Of a DNA stretch of 64,000 nucleotides, positions 1 to 8,354 are shown piece after piece. Each line of letters starts with the position of its first letter. Position 1 is the stretch's first letter. The stretch comes from Priestia taiwanensis. Its GTDB lineage: Bacteria > Bacillota > Bacilli > Bacillales > Bacillaceae_G. Both the position numbers and the translations under genes were made by a program. Location: NCBI RefSeq assembly GCF_014638355.1, contig NZ_BMFK01000003.1:124001-188000 (forward strand), given 5' to 3'. A model generated the notes under the pieces. That model had not been told where the DNA came from, did not search any database, and saw nothing but the letters and a program-made list of their open reading frames with translations.

Positions 1-2
1 CG

Positions 3-104
3 ATTGCGAAGTCAATTATTGATTTACATGACGGAGAGTTACACATCGATGTAGATGGTGACTTATTCAAAATAACCATTACATTAGACAAAAAGAAGGA
101 CTAG
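3..104 (+). CDS. Sensor histidine kinase, C-terminal end (partial)
   Basis: Only the last 33 codons are in the window; the gene begins before base 1. The frame ends at TAG 102-104. It reads (L)AKSIIDLHDGELHI followed by a short beta-strand tail, which matches the end of the HATPase_c domain after the G2 box of a sensor kinase. No other feature can be judged. The stop codon lies inside the palindromic terminator shared with the converging gene. Confidence 0.7.
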   Translation: MAKSIIDLHDGELHIDVDGDLFKITITLDKKKD

Positions 105-120
105 GGATATCCCTAGTCCT
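97..120. terminator. Bidirectional terminator
   Basis: A perfect 24-bp palindrome lies between two converging genes and overlaps both stop codons. T-rich runs follow on each strand (CGTCTTTTAT on plus, CTTCTTTTTG on minus), so it probably ends both transcripts. Confidence 0.7.
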
Positions 121-343
121 CGTCTTTTATGTCATAATCCTCAGGAATTGGTTCGTTCAAGATTTCTTGAATGAGTTCCCGATACTTCTCCATCTGTTCC
201 ATGTGAGTTGTAAACTGCGCTTTGTTAATTACGTACTGTTCACCGTCATAAACAGCACGAATTTTTCGCTGTTGGATGAGACTTTCAATATATTCTTCTG
301 GGAAGTCTAAGTACTCGGCTACTTCTTTAATCGTTACATACAC
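113..343 (-). CDS. Small excisionase-type HTH DNA-binding protein
   Basis: A 76-residue protein. The N-terminal half (YVTIKEVAEYLDFPEEYI...IRAVYDG.QYVI) fits the MerR/excisionase-type winged helix: helix-turn-helix at residues 3-20, then the beta-wing at 26-40. The C-terminus is acidic and probably helical. The start is a GTG at 343 behind AAAGGGTGA; no upstream ATG is available. Such stand-alone proteins bind DNA, but no recombinase is nearby, so a regulatory role is more likely than excision. The target is unknown. Confidence 0.7.
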   Translation of the reverse strand: MYVTIKEVAEYLDFPEEYIESLIQQRKIRAVYDGEQYVINKAQFTTHMEQMEKYRELIQEILNEPIPEDYDIKDED

Positions 344-367
344 GATTCTTCACCCTTTCCTAGCAAA

Positions 368-1318
368 TTAAAATTTTACTACTTCCCATTTTAAACTATC
401 TTTATATGCTTGAACGAATGGATAATCAAGTTCCGGATGAATTGTTTCAGCATGTGAAATTGTAATTGCAGACATTGCAACTGCGTACTTCACTGTTTCT
501 TCCATGCCTAAGTTATTCATATAACCGTGACCAATTCCCGCCACAAGTGCATCTCCTGCACCAGTTACGTTCACAACTGGAATATCTAATGCTTTAATAA
601 TACCTTCTTCTTCACCGTTATGGTAGTAGATACCGTCTGCATCTAAGCTTAAGAATACATTTTCTACACCTAACTCACGGAAGTATTTACCTGCTCTGCG
701 TACATCTTCTTGGCTCTCAATCGCAAATCCACATAACGCTTCTGCTTCGTGACGATTTGGCTTAATCGTATGGAAATAAGAGATTAAATCTCTCATTGGC
801 ACCGCTTTTGCTGCTGATACAGGATCAAGAACAAACTTTGTTGCGCCTTTGTATTTCTTCACAATATATTCAACAGTACTAGGATTGTCTGCATCGAAGA
901 ACATATACTCTGCACCTGTAATTACATCTGCTTTTGAGTCGATGAACTCCTCTGAGAATTTATCTGCAATCTTTAAATCAACAACAGCTGATACCATCTC
1001 ACCTTTGTCATCTAAGACTGCTAAATAGGTTGGTGTTGACTTCCCCTCAATCACTAACGTGTCATCCATGTCTAAGTTGATGCGTTGTGCATGTGCTAAC
1101 ATGCTGTGCCCGTTTGCATCGTCCCCAACGATAGAGATTAACTTTGTCTTCATTCCGATTCTTGCCATGTTTTCCGCAATGTTACGGCAAACACCACCAA
1201 ATGATACTTTTACAGCTCCTGGATTTGAATTATACGGCTTGAATTCGCATTGCGTGAATCCAAAGATATCGCAAATTGATACTCCAAAAACAAGAACATA
1301 CGGCTCCTTACTCTTCAT
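368..1318 (-). CDS. PfkB-family carbohydrate/nucleoside kinase (PsuK/ribokinase type)
   Basis: A cytoplasmic ATP-dependent kinase of about 316 residues. PfkB signature 1 is visible near the N-terminus (SFGGVCRNIAENMARIG), and the catalytic GAGD anion hole near the C-terminus (NVTGAGDALVAGIGHG), with the Asp as general base. The overall pattern (VFGVSICDIFG at the N-terminus) resembles pseudouridine kinase and related sugar kinases, but no psuG glycosidase lies beside it, so the substrate is not assigned. I chose the ATG at 1318 because AAAGGAATGG lies just upstream; an in-frame ATG at 1354 has no good site. The gene stands alone between a methyltransferase and the HTH gene. Confidence 0.85.
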   Translation of the reverse strand: MKSKEPYVLVFGVSICDIFGFTQCEFKPYNSNPGAVKVSFGGVCRNIAENMARIGMKTKLISIVGDDANGHSMLAHAQRINLDMDDTLVIEGKSTPTYLAVLDDKGEMVSAVVDLKIADKFSEEFIDSKADVITGAEYMFFDADNPSTVEYIVKKYKGATKFVLDPVSAAKAVPMRDLISYFHTIKPNRHEAEALCGFAIESQEDVRRAGKYFRELGVENVFLSLDADGIYYHNGEEEGIIKALDIPVVNVTGAGDALVAGIGHGYMNNLGMEETVKYAVAMSAITISHAETIHPELDYPFVQAYKDSLKWEVVKF

Positions 1319-1462
1319 CTTTCCATTCCTTTCTACACCCGCTAATACAATCATGCCTTGTGCATTTTACTCGCTTTATTTATTATTTTAGTATAACATG
1401 AGATAAGACCAACTATTACAAGTTAATTTTTTCATAATGCGCCGTTTTCTGCACAATTCGAC

Positions 1463-1491
1463 AAAAAACGTCCTTTACCTAAAAGAACGTT
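1463..1491 (-). terminator. Terminator after the methyltransferase
   Basis: An imperfect hairpin (AACGTTCTTT / AAAGGACGTT) is followed by TTTTTTG on the minus strand, about 90 bp after the stop of the 202-residue methyltransferase. Confidence 0.5.
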
Positions 1492-1582
1492 CTTTACACC
1501 CAATTATCTACTTTACTACAAACTTCACAAAAATTCACTACCCGATACCCATTTTCGTAAAAAAATGTCGATTTTCTCTCTT

Positions 1583-2191
1583 CTAATAGGTCAAACGATA
1601 CACAACAAAGCGTTCACTATCATTATTTTTGTACAAACCCGGTAAAATAATCTCTTGCTTATATTCAAATGGAGTACTGTTTTCTAAGTAGAAAATATAC
1701 TCTTCTGACGGATAATAAAAAATAAGTTCTACGTCTCTTGCTACTTCTTCGACAGAGCATAAAATATTAGCCGTAATCTTCCGGAAAATGTTAATAGAAA
1801 AAGGATTAAAGAAATAAAACTTATTATCACTTGGTTGAATAACATAATCCTCCGCATATCCATGATAAAAATGAATATTGTCCGTTCCTTTCGCCACCTT
1901 CTTCGCATACCTTTTCTTATTTTCTATTGCATCACAATAATAGTCATCATTCATTTCCACACCTGTAACAGTCGCACCGTAATGATAATGAAGATAGAAA
2001 TTTAGCCGACCTTTCCCACATCCAAAGTCTACTACATGATCTTTGCTTGTCATTTCATATTGCTGGCATAATAGTTCTAATCCTTCATACGGTGTCGCTT
2101 CATAACGATGGTAATACGTTACTTTATTAAAACCGACTTGTTCGCCAGTTGTTGTAATGTTTAACACCTTATCATAGTCTTGCTTTTTCAT
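1583..2191 (-). CDS. Class I SAM-dependent methyltransferase
   Basis: A 202-residue protein with a Rossmann methyltransferase core. Motif I is VVDFGCGKGRLNFYL near residues 53-67, and motif II carries the acidic residue that binds the SAM ribose (TGVEMNDDYY). FYFFNPFS near residue 130 resembles an NPP(Y/F)-like catalytic loop, which would hint at an amino group on RNA, DNA or protein as acceptor. The substrate cannot be assigned. The ATG at 2191 sits behind ATAGGAGACG. The gene follows the PH-like gene but is separated from it by a terminator. Confidence 0.8.
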   Translation of the reverse strand: MKKQDYDKVLNITTTGEQVGFNKVTYYHRYEATPYEGLELLCQQYEMTSKDHVVDFGCGKGRLNFYLHYHYGATVTGVEMNDDYYCDAIENKKRYAKKVAKGTDNIHFYHGYAEDYVIQPSDNKFYFFNPFSINIFRKITANILCSVEEVARDVELIFYYPSEEYIFYLENSTPFEYKQEIILPGLYKNNDSERFVVYRLTY

Positions 2192-2237
2192 TATTCGTCT
2201 CCTATTTCTTCATTATTCCTCCATCATACAACAAAAA

Positions 2238-2260
2238 AGCATTGCGATGTATGCAATGCC
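2238..2260 (-). terminator. Terminator of the second PH-like gene
   Basis: A 7-bp stem (GCATTGC/GCAATGC) with a 7-nt loop is followed by TTTTTTG on the minus strand, just after the stop at 2271. Confidence 0.7.
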
Positions 2261-2270
2261 TTGTCCTTAC

Positions 2271-2873
2271 CTATTTATCTCCCGCTAACATAAGAATTGT
2301 CATCATTGCGAAGAAGCAGAAAAGGACTGCTGCGACGATGTTCCAGCGGGTGTTTTTCTTGCTTACTTTCTGCTGAACAACAACCATCGTTTTTTGACTC
2401 ATTAATATTTCTGCCGCTGGAATTGTACGTAATACATCAAATAGCTTCTCATAATGCGCTGTTCCTGCATGTAAGATATAACTCTTTCCATCTCTACAAC
2501 TGATATATAGACACTCTAATTTCGAGTAATGTTCTGTATGTACCGTAATACCTCTTACTTCATCGTAGGCGTAACTAATTGTTTCGATATAGCGATTAGT
2601 AGCATCGAAGTAAGAGAGTAATAATCGATTATTCGTTACTGTCACAATTGTATGAACGCCAAAGTCCATCGTCATTCCAAATCTTGATGCCATTGTAGTC
2701 GTAGCTTGCATTGCCTTCACTTCTTCGTTCGATGTTGCTAAGATATGAAGAATCTCTTCCCCGTCTGTTAATTCTTCTGCGACATATGTACGTGCTTCTT
2801 CTTTCAACTTATTTCGTGCATGAATAATGTTAAATTCGAAATCATTTTCTCGTTTCTTCTCCATATCTTTCAT
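2271..2873 (-). CDS. PH-like membrane protein, paralogue 2 of the ECF sigma locus
   Basis: A 200-residue protein of unknown function. Residues about 15-150 are soluble and beta-rich, with a PH/bPH-like pattern (GVHTIVTVTNNRLLLSYFD). One hydrophobic helix at about 178-196 makes a C-terminal anchor. It is clearly paralogous to the gene at 3016-3687: both share EEARTYVAEEL-type segments, ATSNEEVKA, and the HYEKLFDVL block. It has its own promoter, nearly identical in layout to that of the sigma operon, so the sigma factor probably controls it. It could be an anti-sigma-like regulator or an envelope-stress effector. The start is the ATG behind AAAGGGGATG. Confidence 0.75.
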   Translation of the reverse strand: MKDMEKKRENDFEFNIIHARNKLKEEARTYVAEELTDGEEILHILATSNEEVKAMQATTTMASRFGMTMDFGVHTIVTVTNNRLLLSYFDATNRYIETISYAYDEVRGITVHTEHYSKLECLYISCRDGKSYILHAGTAHYEKLFDVLRTIPAAEILMSQKTMVVVQQKVSKKNTRWNIVAAVLFCFFAMMTILMLAGDK

Positions 2874-2907
2874 CCCCTTTGCGTTGTTCTATTTACTCTC
2901 TCTACTT

Positions 2908-2939
2908 ATTATACGAATTCTAAGTGGTCATTTCTGACA
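2908..2939 (-). promoter_or_regulatory. ECF-type promoter of paralogue 2
   Basis: On the minus strand TGTCAGAAAT, 12 bases, then TTCGTATAAT. The same two blocks with the same spacing occur at 4262-4293 upstream of the ECF sigma gene. TCAGAA and CGTATAAT are 16 bases apart, the usual spacing of ECF promoters. Confidence 0.65.
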
Positions 2940-2965
2940 GAAAAAGAAAAAATGTTTATTTCCTC

Positions 2966-3004
2966 TAAAAATAATCTCGTCAGCAAAAAATGGACCGACG
3001 AGAC
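2966..3004 (-). terminator. Terminator of the sigma operon
   Basis: On the minus strand the stem TCTCGTC/GACGAGA with a 15-nt loop is followed by TTATTTTTAG, right after the stop at 3016. Confidence 0.7.
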
Positions 3005-3015
3005 TATTTGACTTC

Positions 3016-3687
3016 CTATATATCTCTCAGCATAGCTAGAATCAACATTGTTGCGAAGAAGAGGAATACCCCAAAGCCGAGAACATTCCAGATAACATTT
3101 TTCTTTCTTACTCTTTTTTGTACCTTTTTCATCCTCTCTGGATCCATTAATTCATCCGCTGCTGGAATCTTCCCTAATACATCAAACAAAATTTCATAAT
3201 GAGCCGAGCCCGCATGTAATAAATATTGTTTGCCGTTCTTGCATTTGATATATAAGCATTCTAGCTTTGAATAGTTCTCATTATGTTGCACAATACCTTC
3301 AATCTCATCATACGTATAGTTAATTGTCTCCATATAGCGATGCATGGCATCGAAGAATGAAAGGAAGATACGATTATTCGTTACTGTCACAATTGTGTGG
3401 ACACCATAATCCATTGTTAATCCAAATCCAGTTCCAAATGTGGACGCACCTTGTGCCGCCTTCACTTCTTCATTCGATGTTGCCATCACATGGAAAATTC
3501 CTTCTCCGTGTTGTAATTCCTTCTCTACGTACTTACTTGCTTCCCTCTTTAAGATACTTCGCGTTGCGATGATTTTGAACTCGTAGCTATCTTCATAATT
3601 TAACGTCATGTCTTTCGTAAATTCTGCTAATTCCACTTCGCTTACTTCAACATCATTTAATGCCTGTAATATCGCTCTTTCACTCAT
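3016..3687 (-). CDS. PH-like membrane protein co-transcribed with the ECF sigma factor
   Basis: A 223-residue protein. An N-terminal helical segment of about 30 residues (absent from its paralogue) precedes a PH/bPH-like region at about 40-170 (YGVHTIVTVTNNRIFLSFFDA) and a single membrane helix at about 198-218. It starts 1 bp after the stop of the sigma gene, with the GGAGGAGAA site inside the end of that gene, so the two are translationally linked. Position suggests a membrane-bound partner of the sigma factor, perhaps an anti-sigma of a new type, since no zinc-binding ZAS motif is visible. Function is inferred from position only. Confidence 0.75.
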   Translation of the reverse strand: MSERAILQALNDVEVSEVELAEFTKDMTLNYEDSYEFKIIATRSILKREASKYVEKELQHGEGIFHVMATSNEEVKAAQGASTFGTGFGLTMDYGVHTIVTVTNNRIFLSFFDAMHRYMETINYTYDEIEGIVQHNENYSKLECLYIKCKNGKQYLLHAGSAHYEILFDVLGKIPAADELMDPERMKKVQKRVRKKNVIWNVLGFGVFLFFATMLILAMLRDI

Positions 3688-3688
3688 G

Positions 3689-4225
3689 TTATTCTCCTCC
3701 TATCGCTTGTTTTATCCGTTTTCGTCCTCGTGACAATCGACTATATATAGTATCAACCGAAAGTTGTAAGTCTGCCGCTATTTCTTCTATCGTATCTTCT
3801 TGTAAGTACCGCCTTATAAAGACGATACGATCTTGTTCGTTTAAACACTCAATTAACGTGTAAAAAGATTCATCATCTGGTGTGTCAGCGAAGGATGTCA
3901 CGTGCTGTTCAATAACCCCTTCCTTGTTCACCTCTTCATATTGATATGCCTTGTTGTTTTTTCGTTTATAATCAATGGCTTTAAATTTCGAGACAGATAT
4001 AAGCCAGCTTGTAAATTTCCCTCGTTCTTCATCAAATGTGTCGATATTATACCAAAGGGTCATTAGAACGTCGTTCATACATTCGTCGATATTTGATTTG
4101 TCGTATGCGCTATCGAGTACGCTATTAATAACTTTATAAATAAGTCCACCATATGTGCTGATAACTAAATGAAGTGCATCCATATTTTTCTCCCGCAAGC
4201 CTTGCAGCATCTGGGCTTCGTTCAT
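3689..4225 (-). CDS. ECF-type RNA polymerase sigma factor
   Basis: About 178 residues. Region 2 is at about 10-80, with the core-binding and -10 recognition helix (ECMNDVLMTLWYNIDTFDEERGKFTSW then VSKFKAIDYKRK). Region 4 is at about 120-178, with the HTH that reads the -35 (EDTIEEIAADLQLSVDTIYSRLSRGRKRIK). Length and the absence of regions 1 and 3 fit group 4 sigma factors. The ATG at 4225 follows GAGGTG by six bases; an in-frame GTG at 4234 is an alternative start. The promoter upstream matches that of paralogue 2, so it probably activates its own gene. Confidence 0.88.
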   Translation of the reverse strand: MNEAQMLQGLREKNMDALHLVISTYGGLIYKVINSVLDSAYDKSNIDECMNDVLMTLWYNIDTFDEERGKFTSWLISVSKFKAIDYKRKNNKAYQYEEVNKEGVIEQHVTSFADTPDDESFYTLIECLNEQDRIVFIRRYLQEDTIEEIAADLQLSVDTIYSRLSRGRKRIKQAIGGE

Positions 4226-4261
4226 CCTCTTCACCTCAACCTTTATTTAATCCTCTCATTC

Positions 4262-4293
4262 ATTATACGAAACCTATTTGTTTATTTCTGACA
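4262..4293 (-). promoter_or_regulatory. ECF-type promoter of the sigma operon
   Basis: On the minus strand TGTCAGAAAT-N12-TTCGTATAAT, preceded by a T-rich run, as at 2908-2939. The blocks and spacing are the same while the 12-bp spacer differs, as expected for a true recognition site. Confidence 0.65.
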
Positions 4294-4373
4294 AAAAAAG
4301 AAAATTTTTTATCTTTTTTTCAAACGATTTTATATGAAAGGTGATATGAGGTCGTTCAGACGAATAACGAGAA

Positions 4374-4406
4374 ATAAAAAAAGCTGCCTCGTTCAACTAA
4401 CGAGAC
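4374..4406 (-). terminator. Terminator of the DM13/two-component operon
   Basis: On the minus strand an 8-bp stem (GTCTCGTT/AACGAGGC) with a 5-nt loop, then AGCTTTTTTTATT. It overlaps the kinase stop codon. Confidence 0.8.
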
Positions 4407-5443
4407 AACTCCTTCATAATAGGTATAGTAAAATAAAATGTACTTCCTTTTCCTTGTTCACTACTTACGCCGATCTCGCCTCCATGGAGTTCAACAATCG
4501 ACTTACAAATTGCGAGCCCAAGCCCACTTCCACCGAATTCTTTGCTTCGTGATTTCTCCACTCGATAGAAGCGTTCGAAAATGAAAGCTTGTTCCTCTAG
4601 CGGAATACCCTCACCTTCGTCTATTATACGAATACGAACCACGTGTCCTTCATCTTGCACCTCAACGTACAACTCGCCACCACTCTTTGAATACCGAACC
4701 GCATTTTGCAATAGATTCACTACTACACGCATCACCTTTTCTGGCATAACAGCAACCGCTGGGAGTTTCTCCGGTAAGTCAACATGTACATGTAGCTTCT
4801 TCTCTTCGATATGCACATATTGATTTTCAAGCGCTTCAATAATTAATTTATCGACATAGTACAACTCAGGTTCGAACTTCTCCGCTTCTGATTCAAGTTG
4901 TGTTAACTGAAACAAATCATGAATTAAGTAGCCAAGACGCTTCGTTTCAAGTTGGATTGTTTTTAAATATTGATCGAATACTTCTTTATCTTCAATAATG
5001 TCATCTTGCAACGCTTCGACAAACGATTGGATCGATGCCAGTGGTGTACGTAAATCGTGCGATACATTCGCAACTAGCTCTTTTCGCGACGCTTCTGATT
5101 GTTGAAGCTTCGTGAAACTCTCTTCTAATTTACGGCTCATCTCATTGAAATTCTCCGCAAGTTGTCTACACTCTTTCGGTCCAATTAATGACACTTTCCC
5201 ATTAAAATGACCGTCAGCAACCTTCTTTGATTCATCTTTCATTTGTGACACTGCTTGTTCAATTGGCCGAATTAACATACCATGTACGAAGAACGAGAGA
5301 ACCCCTGCGATTGCTGTAACAAAAGTCAGCATCACAATCGCGTCGTCCGGCAACAACATGCAAAAGTAACTGATCATCAAAAAGACAAAAATAAGAAAAA
5401 TACTTAACGCGTTCGCAAGTAACAACTGAGTACGCATCTTCAT
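4397..5443 (-). CDS. Membrane sensor histidine kinase
   Basis: A 348-residue kinase. Two membrane helices at about 8-30 and 34-58 enclose almost no extracellular loop, so it is an intramembrane-sensing type. HAMP covers about 58-110; HisKA has the phospho-acceptor His129 in ANVSHDLRTPLA; HATPase_c has N, G1 and G2 boxes (NLLQNAVRYS, DEGEGIP, GGSGLGLAICKS). It overlaps the upstream response regulator gene by the ATGA quartet, so the two are translated together. The tiny sensor loop and the DM13 gene in the operon suggest an envelope or redox cue, but the signal is unknown. Confidence 0.9.
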   Translation of the reverse strand: MKMRTQLLLANALSIFLIFVFLMISYFCMLLPDDAIVMLTFVTAIAGVLSFFVHGMLIRPIEQAVSQMKDESKKVADGHFNGKVSLIGPKECRQLAENFNEMSRKLEESFTKLQQSEASRKELVANVSHDLRTPLASIQSFVEALQDDIIEDKEVFDQYLKTIQLETKRLGYLIHDLFQLTQLESEAEKFEPELYYVDKLIIEALENQYVHIEEKKLHVHVDLPEKLPAVAVMPEKVMRVVVNLLQNAVRYSKSGGELYVEVQDEGHVVRIRIIDEGEGIPLEEQAFIFERFYRVEKSRSKEFGGSGLGLAICKSIVELHGGEIGVSSEQGKGSTFYFTIPIMKELSR

Positions 5444-6141
5444 TTCGAACCACTTCCATCAAATTTATAACCAACACCCCACACTGTCTTAATAAAAACT
5501 GGCTCAGACGGTGTTTGTTCTAATTTTTCACGAAGACGACGAATATGCACGGTCACGGTCGTCGTATCACCGTAAAAATCAATATCCCATATTTTATCTA
5601 ACAGCTCACTTCGAGAAAAAGCTCGGTTCGGATACGATGCCAATAAATACAATAAGTCGAACTCTTTTACTGTTAAATCGACGAACCGATTCCCCACTGA
5701 AACAGTGCGCGTCTCTTCGTTAATCATTAAATCCCCGAAATGAAATGTTGATTGTTGCATACGTGCCTTTCCAATGTTCATGCGGCGGAAAATCGCTTTT
5801 ATACGTAAAACGAGCTCTCGAGGACTGAACGGCTTCGTCATATAATCGTCTGCTCCCATTGTTAATCCCATTAAGCGATCTACCTCTTCACTTCGAGCTG
5901 TCAGCATAATAATTGGTACATCGTCCACATTTCGAATTTCCTCACATACTTCTAACCCATCTTTCTTTGGCATCATCACGTCTAAAACGAATAAATCTGG
6001 CCTCTCTTCCTGCCATAATCGCAAAGCCTCTTCTCCGTTATAAGCCGTGAGTACATAATACCCTTCTCGCTCTAAATATCGCCTACATACGTCTGTTATG
6101 TTCTTCTCATCATCCACTACGGCTATTTTGATTGGCAACAT
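5440..6141 (-). CDS. OmpR-family response regulator
   Basis: About 233 residues. The receiver domain carries Asp10/Asp11 (AVVDDEK), phospho-acceptor Asp54 (FVLDVMMPKKDG), Thr (IMLTAR) and Lys (DDYMTKPFSP). A winged-helix DNA-binding domain follows (VDLTVKEFDLLYLLA...GDTTTVTVHIRRLREKL...VWGVGYKF). The chosen ATG at 6141 follows AAGGGG by six bases; an ATG at 6177 lacks a spaced site. It lies between the DM13 gene and the kinase on the same strand. It probably regulates this operon and envelope genes, though no operator was identified. Confidence 0.92.
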   Translation of the reverse strand: MLPIKIAVVDDEKNITDVCRRYLEREGYYVLTAYNGEEALRLWQEERPDLFVLDVMMPKKDGLEVCEEIRNVDDVPIIMLTARSEEVDRLMGLTMGADDYMTKPFSPRELVLRIKAIFRRMNIGKARMQQSTFHFGDLMINEETRTVSVGNRFVDLTVKEFDLLYLLASYPNRAFSRSELLDKIWDIDFYGDTTTVTVHIRRLREKLEQTPSEPVFIKTVWGVGYKFDGSGSK

Positions 6142-6188
6142 CCTCATCCCCTTATACGCTTGTTGTTCTTGTATCATCCCTTAAATAG

Positions 6189-6653
6189 CTATTGTTTTTC
6201 AAGTACAACATGACCAAAATTCACATCAAAAGCACGGCACCATACGACGACTTTGTTATACTCCATGAGATCAACATCGCTTGGTATTTCATAATTTTGA
6301 TTTCCTTTGTTTCCTTTTAGTTTGCCTAAATCTATCCCTTCACTTGTATCCATTCCTTCTTTTACTACATATACGTTCAAATCTGGACCATTCGTCACTT
6401 CAAATTCTTCAAAGCGGATATATGTTTTGCCATCTGCCATAACTGTTTTTGCATTGCCTGTAATGTTGTGAATGTTGTCTACTTCAACAAACATTCCCGC
6501 ATAGGTCGTTACTTGTTCTTCCTGTACTATTTCGGCTACAACTGGTGCCTTCTCATCTACTGTCTTAGTGATAAATAATGGGGATAATAACCACCATGCA
6601 ATCGCAATTCCACCAATTCCAAGCACAATAAACATCCAATATTTTCGCTTCAT
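6189..6653 (-). CDS. DM13-domain membrane-anchored protein
   Basis: A 154-residue protein with one N-terminal membrane helix (about 5-26), then an extracellular DM13 domain of about 100 residues. The domain shows the TYIRFEEFEVTNGPDLNVYV core and the conserved VVWCRAFDVNFGHVVL end with a single Cys. DM13 domains occur in redox or electron-transfer proteins of the cell surface. It is the first gene of an operon with a response regulator and kinase, which suggests a sensory accessory protein or a main target of that pair. Small secreted DM13 proteins are poorly characterised; the redox role is from family knowledge only. Confidence 0.8.
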   Translation of the reverse strand: MKRKYWMFIVLGIGGIAIAWWLLSPLFITKTVDEKAPVVAEIVQEEQVTTYAGMFVEVDNIHNITGNAKTVMADGKTYIRFEEFEVTNGPDLNVYVVKEGMDTSEGIDLGKLKGNKGNQNYEIPSDVDLMEYNKVVVWCRAFDVNFGHVVLEKQ

Positions 6654-6821
6654 CTCTTCCTCATCCCTTCTCTCTTTCGTTGCTTCTAGTATGAAAGACG
6701 AAGCTTATGAAACGATAACGAAAATCTTACGAAAGTATTAAATACAAATTATTAGACATTATATAACGGAAAAAGTTTTCATTTTTTATTGTTTCTCACA
6801 TTTTTCTAAACATATATAAAC

Positions 6822-6855
6822 AAAAAAGGAGCGACATGTGGATCGCTCCTTTTTG
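6822..6855. terminator. Bidirectional terminator
   Basis: A 12-bp stem (AAAAAGGAGCGA with its complement), 8-nt loop and T-run on both strands, just after the stop at 6858. It mainly serves the 201-residue gene on the minus strand. Confidence 0.85.
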
Positions 6856-6857
6856 TA

Positions 6858-7451
6858 TTAAATAAACTCAAACTTATTATTCGTAAGTAACGCATTTATT
6901 TGCTTCAGTTGCTCCGGAGAATACATACCAATTAAACAATCTTGTCCCAATTCTAGAATCGCAATTCGTTTCTCTGTCTTTTGCTGTGCCAACAGTTCAT
7001 TGAATCGATCAAAAATTGTTCCGTCTACCCAATCGTTATCTACTTCAAGATCCCAATGATATTCTTTACCCGCTAACGTGAACGTAAGTGTGGCCTCTTC
7101 CTCTTCAATATCAACAGCATCTCGTATATTCTCGATTTCTAGCAAACCTTTCGATAATGCTTTTACTCGCTCTACAATTTGGACATAATCACCATTATCT
7201 TCGATGCATTCTGTATCAAAGTGCCATACATCATCTGATACATCCACGAAGTCGTCTTCCTCGACTTCTACTTCACCACCCATTGCAACTAACGCAAGTA
7301 AATACGGTTCTTTCTCAAACTCTTTCTCGTCGAACTCTTCAAGAAGAATATCTTCTGTCATTCCTTTGCGTAAGTGAATTCCCGCCTTTTGTAACTCCCT
7401 CAATTGTTCACTCAAACTTATTTTTTTCTTGGATTTAAAGAAATTAAACAT
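6858..7451 (-). CDS. Conserved hypothetical acidic protein
   Basis: About 197 residues, strongly acidic in the middle, with no signal peptide or membrane segment, so cytoplasmic. I see repeated W/D/E-rich segments (DVWHFDTECIED.GDYV, KEYHWDLEVDNDWVDGTIFDRF) and a C-terminal QDCLIGMYSPEQLKQINALL. I remember similar stand-alone Bacillus proteins of this size but no assigned function. The start could be ATG 7451 (GGTGG six bases before) or GTG 7463 (AAGGA four bases before). Confidence 0.7.
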   Translation of the reverse strand: MFNFFKSKKKISLSEQLRELQKAGIHLRKGMTEDILLEEFDEKEFEKEPYLLALVAMGGEVEVEEDDFVDVSDDVWHFDTECIEDNGDYVQIVERVKALSKGLLEIENIRDAVDIEEEEATLTFTLAGKEYHWDLEVDNDWVDGTIFDRFNELLAQQKTEKRIAILELGQDCLIGMYSPEQLKQINALLTNNKFEFI

Positions 7452-7534
7452 ATGTACCACCAATCCTTCTATTTATTCTTCTTACTAAATCATTTGCGGT
7501 ACAAGCAAAAAAGACGATATTCTCGCTCCTTCTT

Positions 7535-8338
7535 CTAAAAATAAAACCAATATACACGATACGAATGGCTTCTCACGAGTCCTGCTTTCTCTGCTGTTTT
7601 TTGCGAAGCAATATTTTCTTCCATACAGTCCCACCAAACATGGAGTTTCTTCGTGCGTAACAGATTCACTAGCAATATTGTGAGTGAACTCGATAATCCC
7701 CTTTGACGATATGCTTCGACTGTCACCACGCCTATCGTATGTGTCGTTTCATAAACATCGGTCACAATCGCAATACTCGCAACCTCATTCTCTTTTGTGA
7801 GAGCGATATAACCGTCACCTTTTTCAATAAATGCTTCAATACTTCCCCAATACTGGATAAGATAATTCGTCATAAATTCACGGTTCCGTATCTCTTTGTT
7901 TTCAAGGAGATGGGCTGTAATTTCAACGAATGTAAAATCTGTTATTTCTCTAATCTCTTTTGCCGGAGAAGTCCAATCAGATTTGTACACATATTGACCA
8001 TCTCCCTCTATTTTTCTATCGCGTAACACATGAAAAACAACGTCTTCCCAGCCCTCTGAATCTAGCGCAAATTCAAAATAGCTTATCTCTTTCTCTTGCA
8101 GAAAAGGAATAATTTCCGCTTGTACGAAGGCTTCCGTAAATAATGCAGATCCCTTTCCCATGAACTGAAAACATGCTAACCCGTTCGACCATACAAGCGC
8201 AGAAGATGGGCTCTTTTCGTCATCTACCCACATTTCTCCAGGGCTATTCCCTATCGCAACCGCTGCGAACGACTTATCACTTGTTTCTGTAATGAATTGG
8301 CTTGCTAGTGCTTTGTTTCGATTAGTGATGCGAATCAT
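7535..8338 (-). CDS. GNAT-family acetyltransferase
   Basis: About 267 residues. The C-terminal third has the GNAT acetyl-CoA site (IGVVTVEAYRQRGLSSSLTILLV), then the second strand/helix WWDCMEENIASQKTAEKAGLV. The N-terminal part is probably a degenerate second GNAT lobe. Acceptor unknown. The ATG at 8338 follows GAGGAG; the ATG at 8353 lacks a site. It is adjacent to, and probably separate from, the LysR gene upstream. Confidence 0.85.
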   Translation of the reverse strand: MIRITNRNKALASQFITETSDKSFAAVAIGNSPGEMWVDDEKSPSSALVWSNGLACFQFMGKGSALFTEAFVQAEIIPFLQEKEISYFEFALDSEGWEDVVFHVLRDRKIEGDGQYVYKSDWTSPAKEIREITDFTFVEITAHLLENKEIRNREFMTNYLIQYWGSIEAFIEKGDGYIALTKENEVASIAIVTDVYETTHTIGVVTVEAYRQRGLSSSLTILLVNLLRTKKLHVWWDCMEENIASQKTAEKAGLVRSHSYRVYWFYF

Positions 8339-8354
8339 TATATATCTCCTCATT

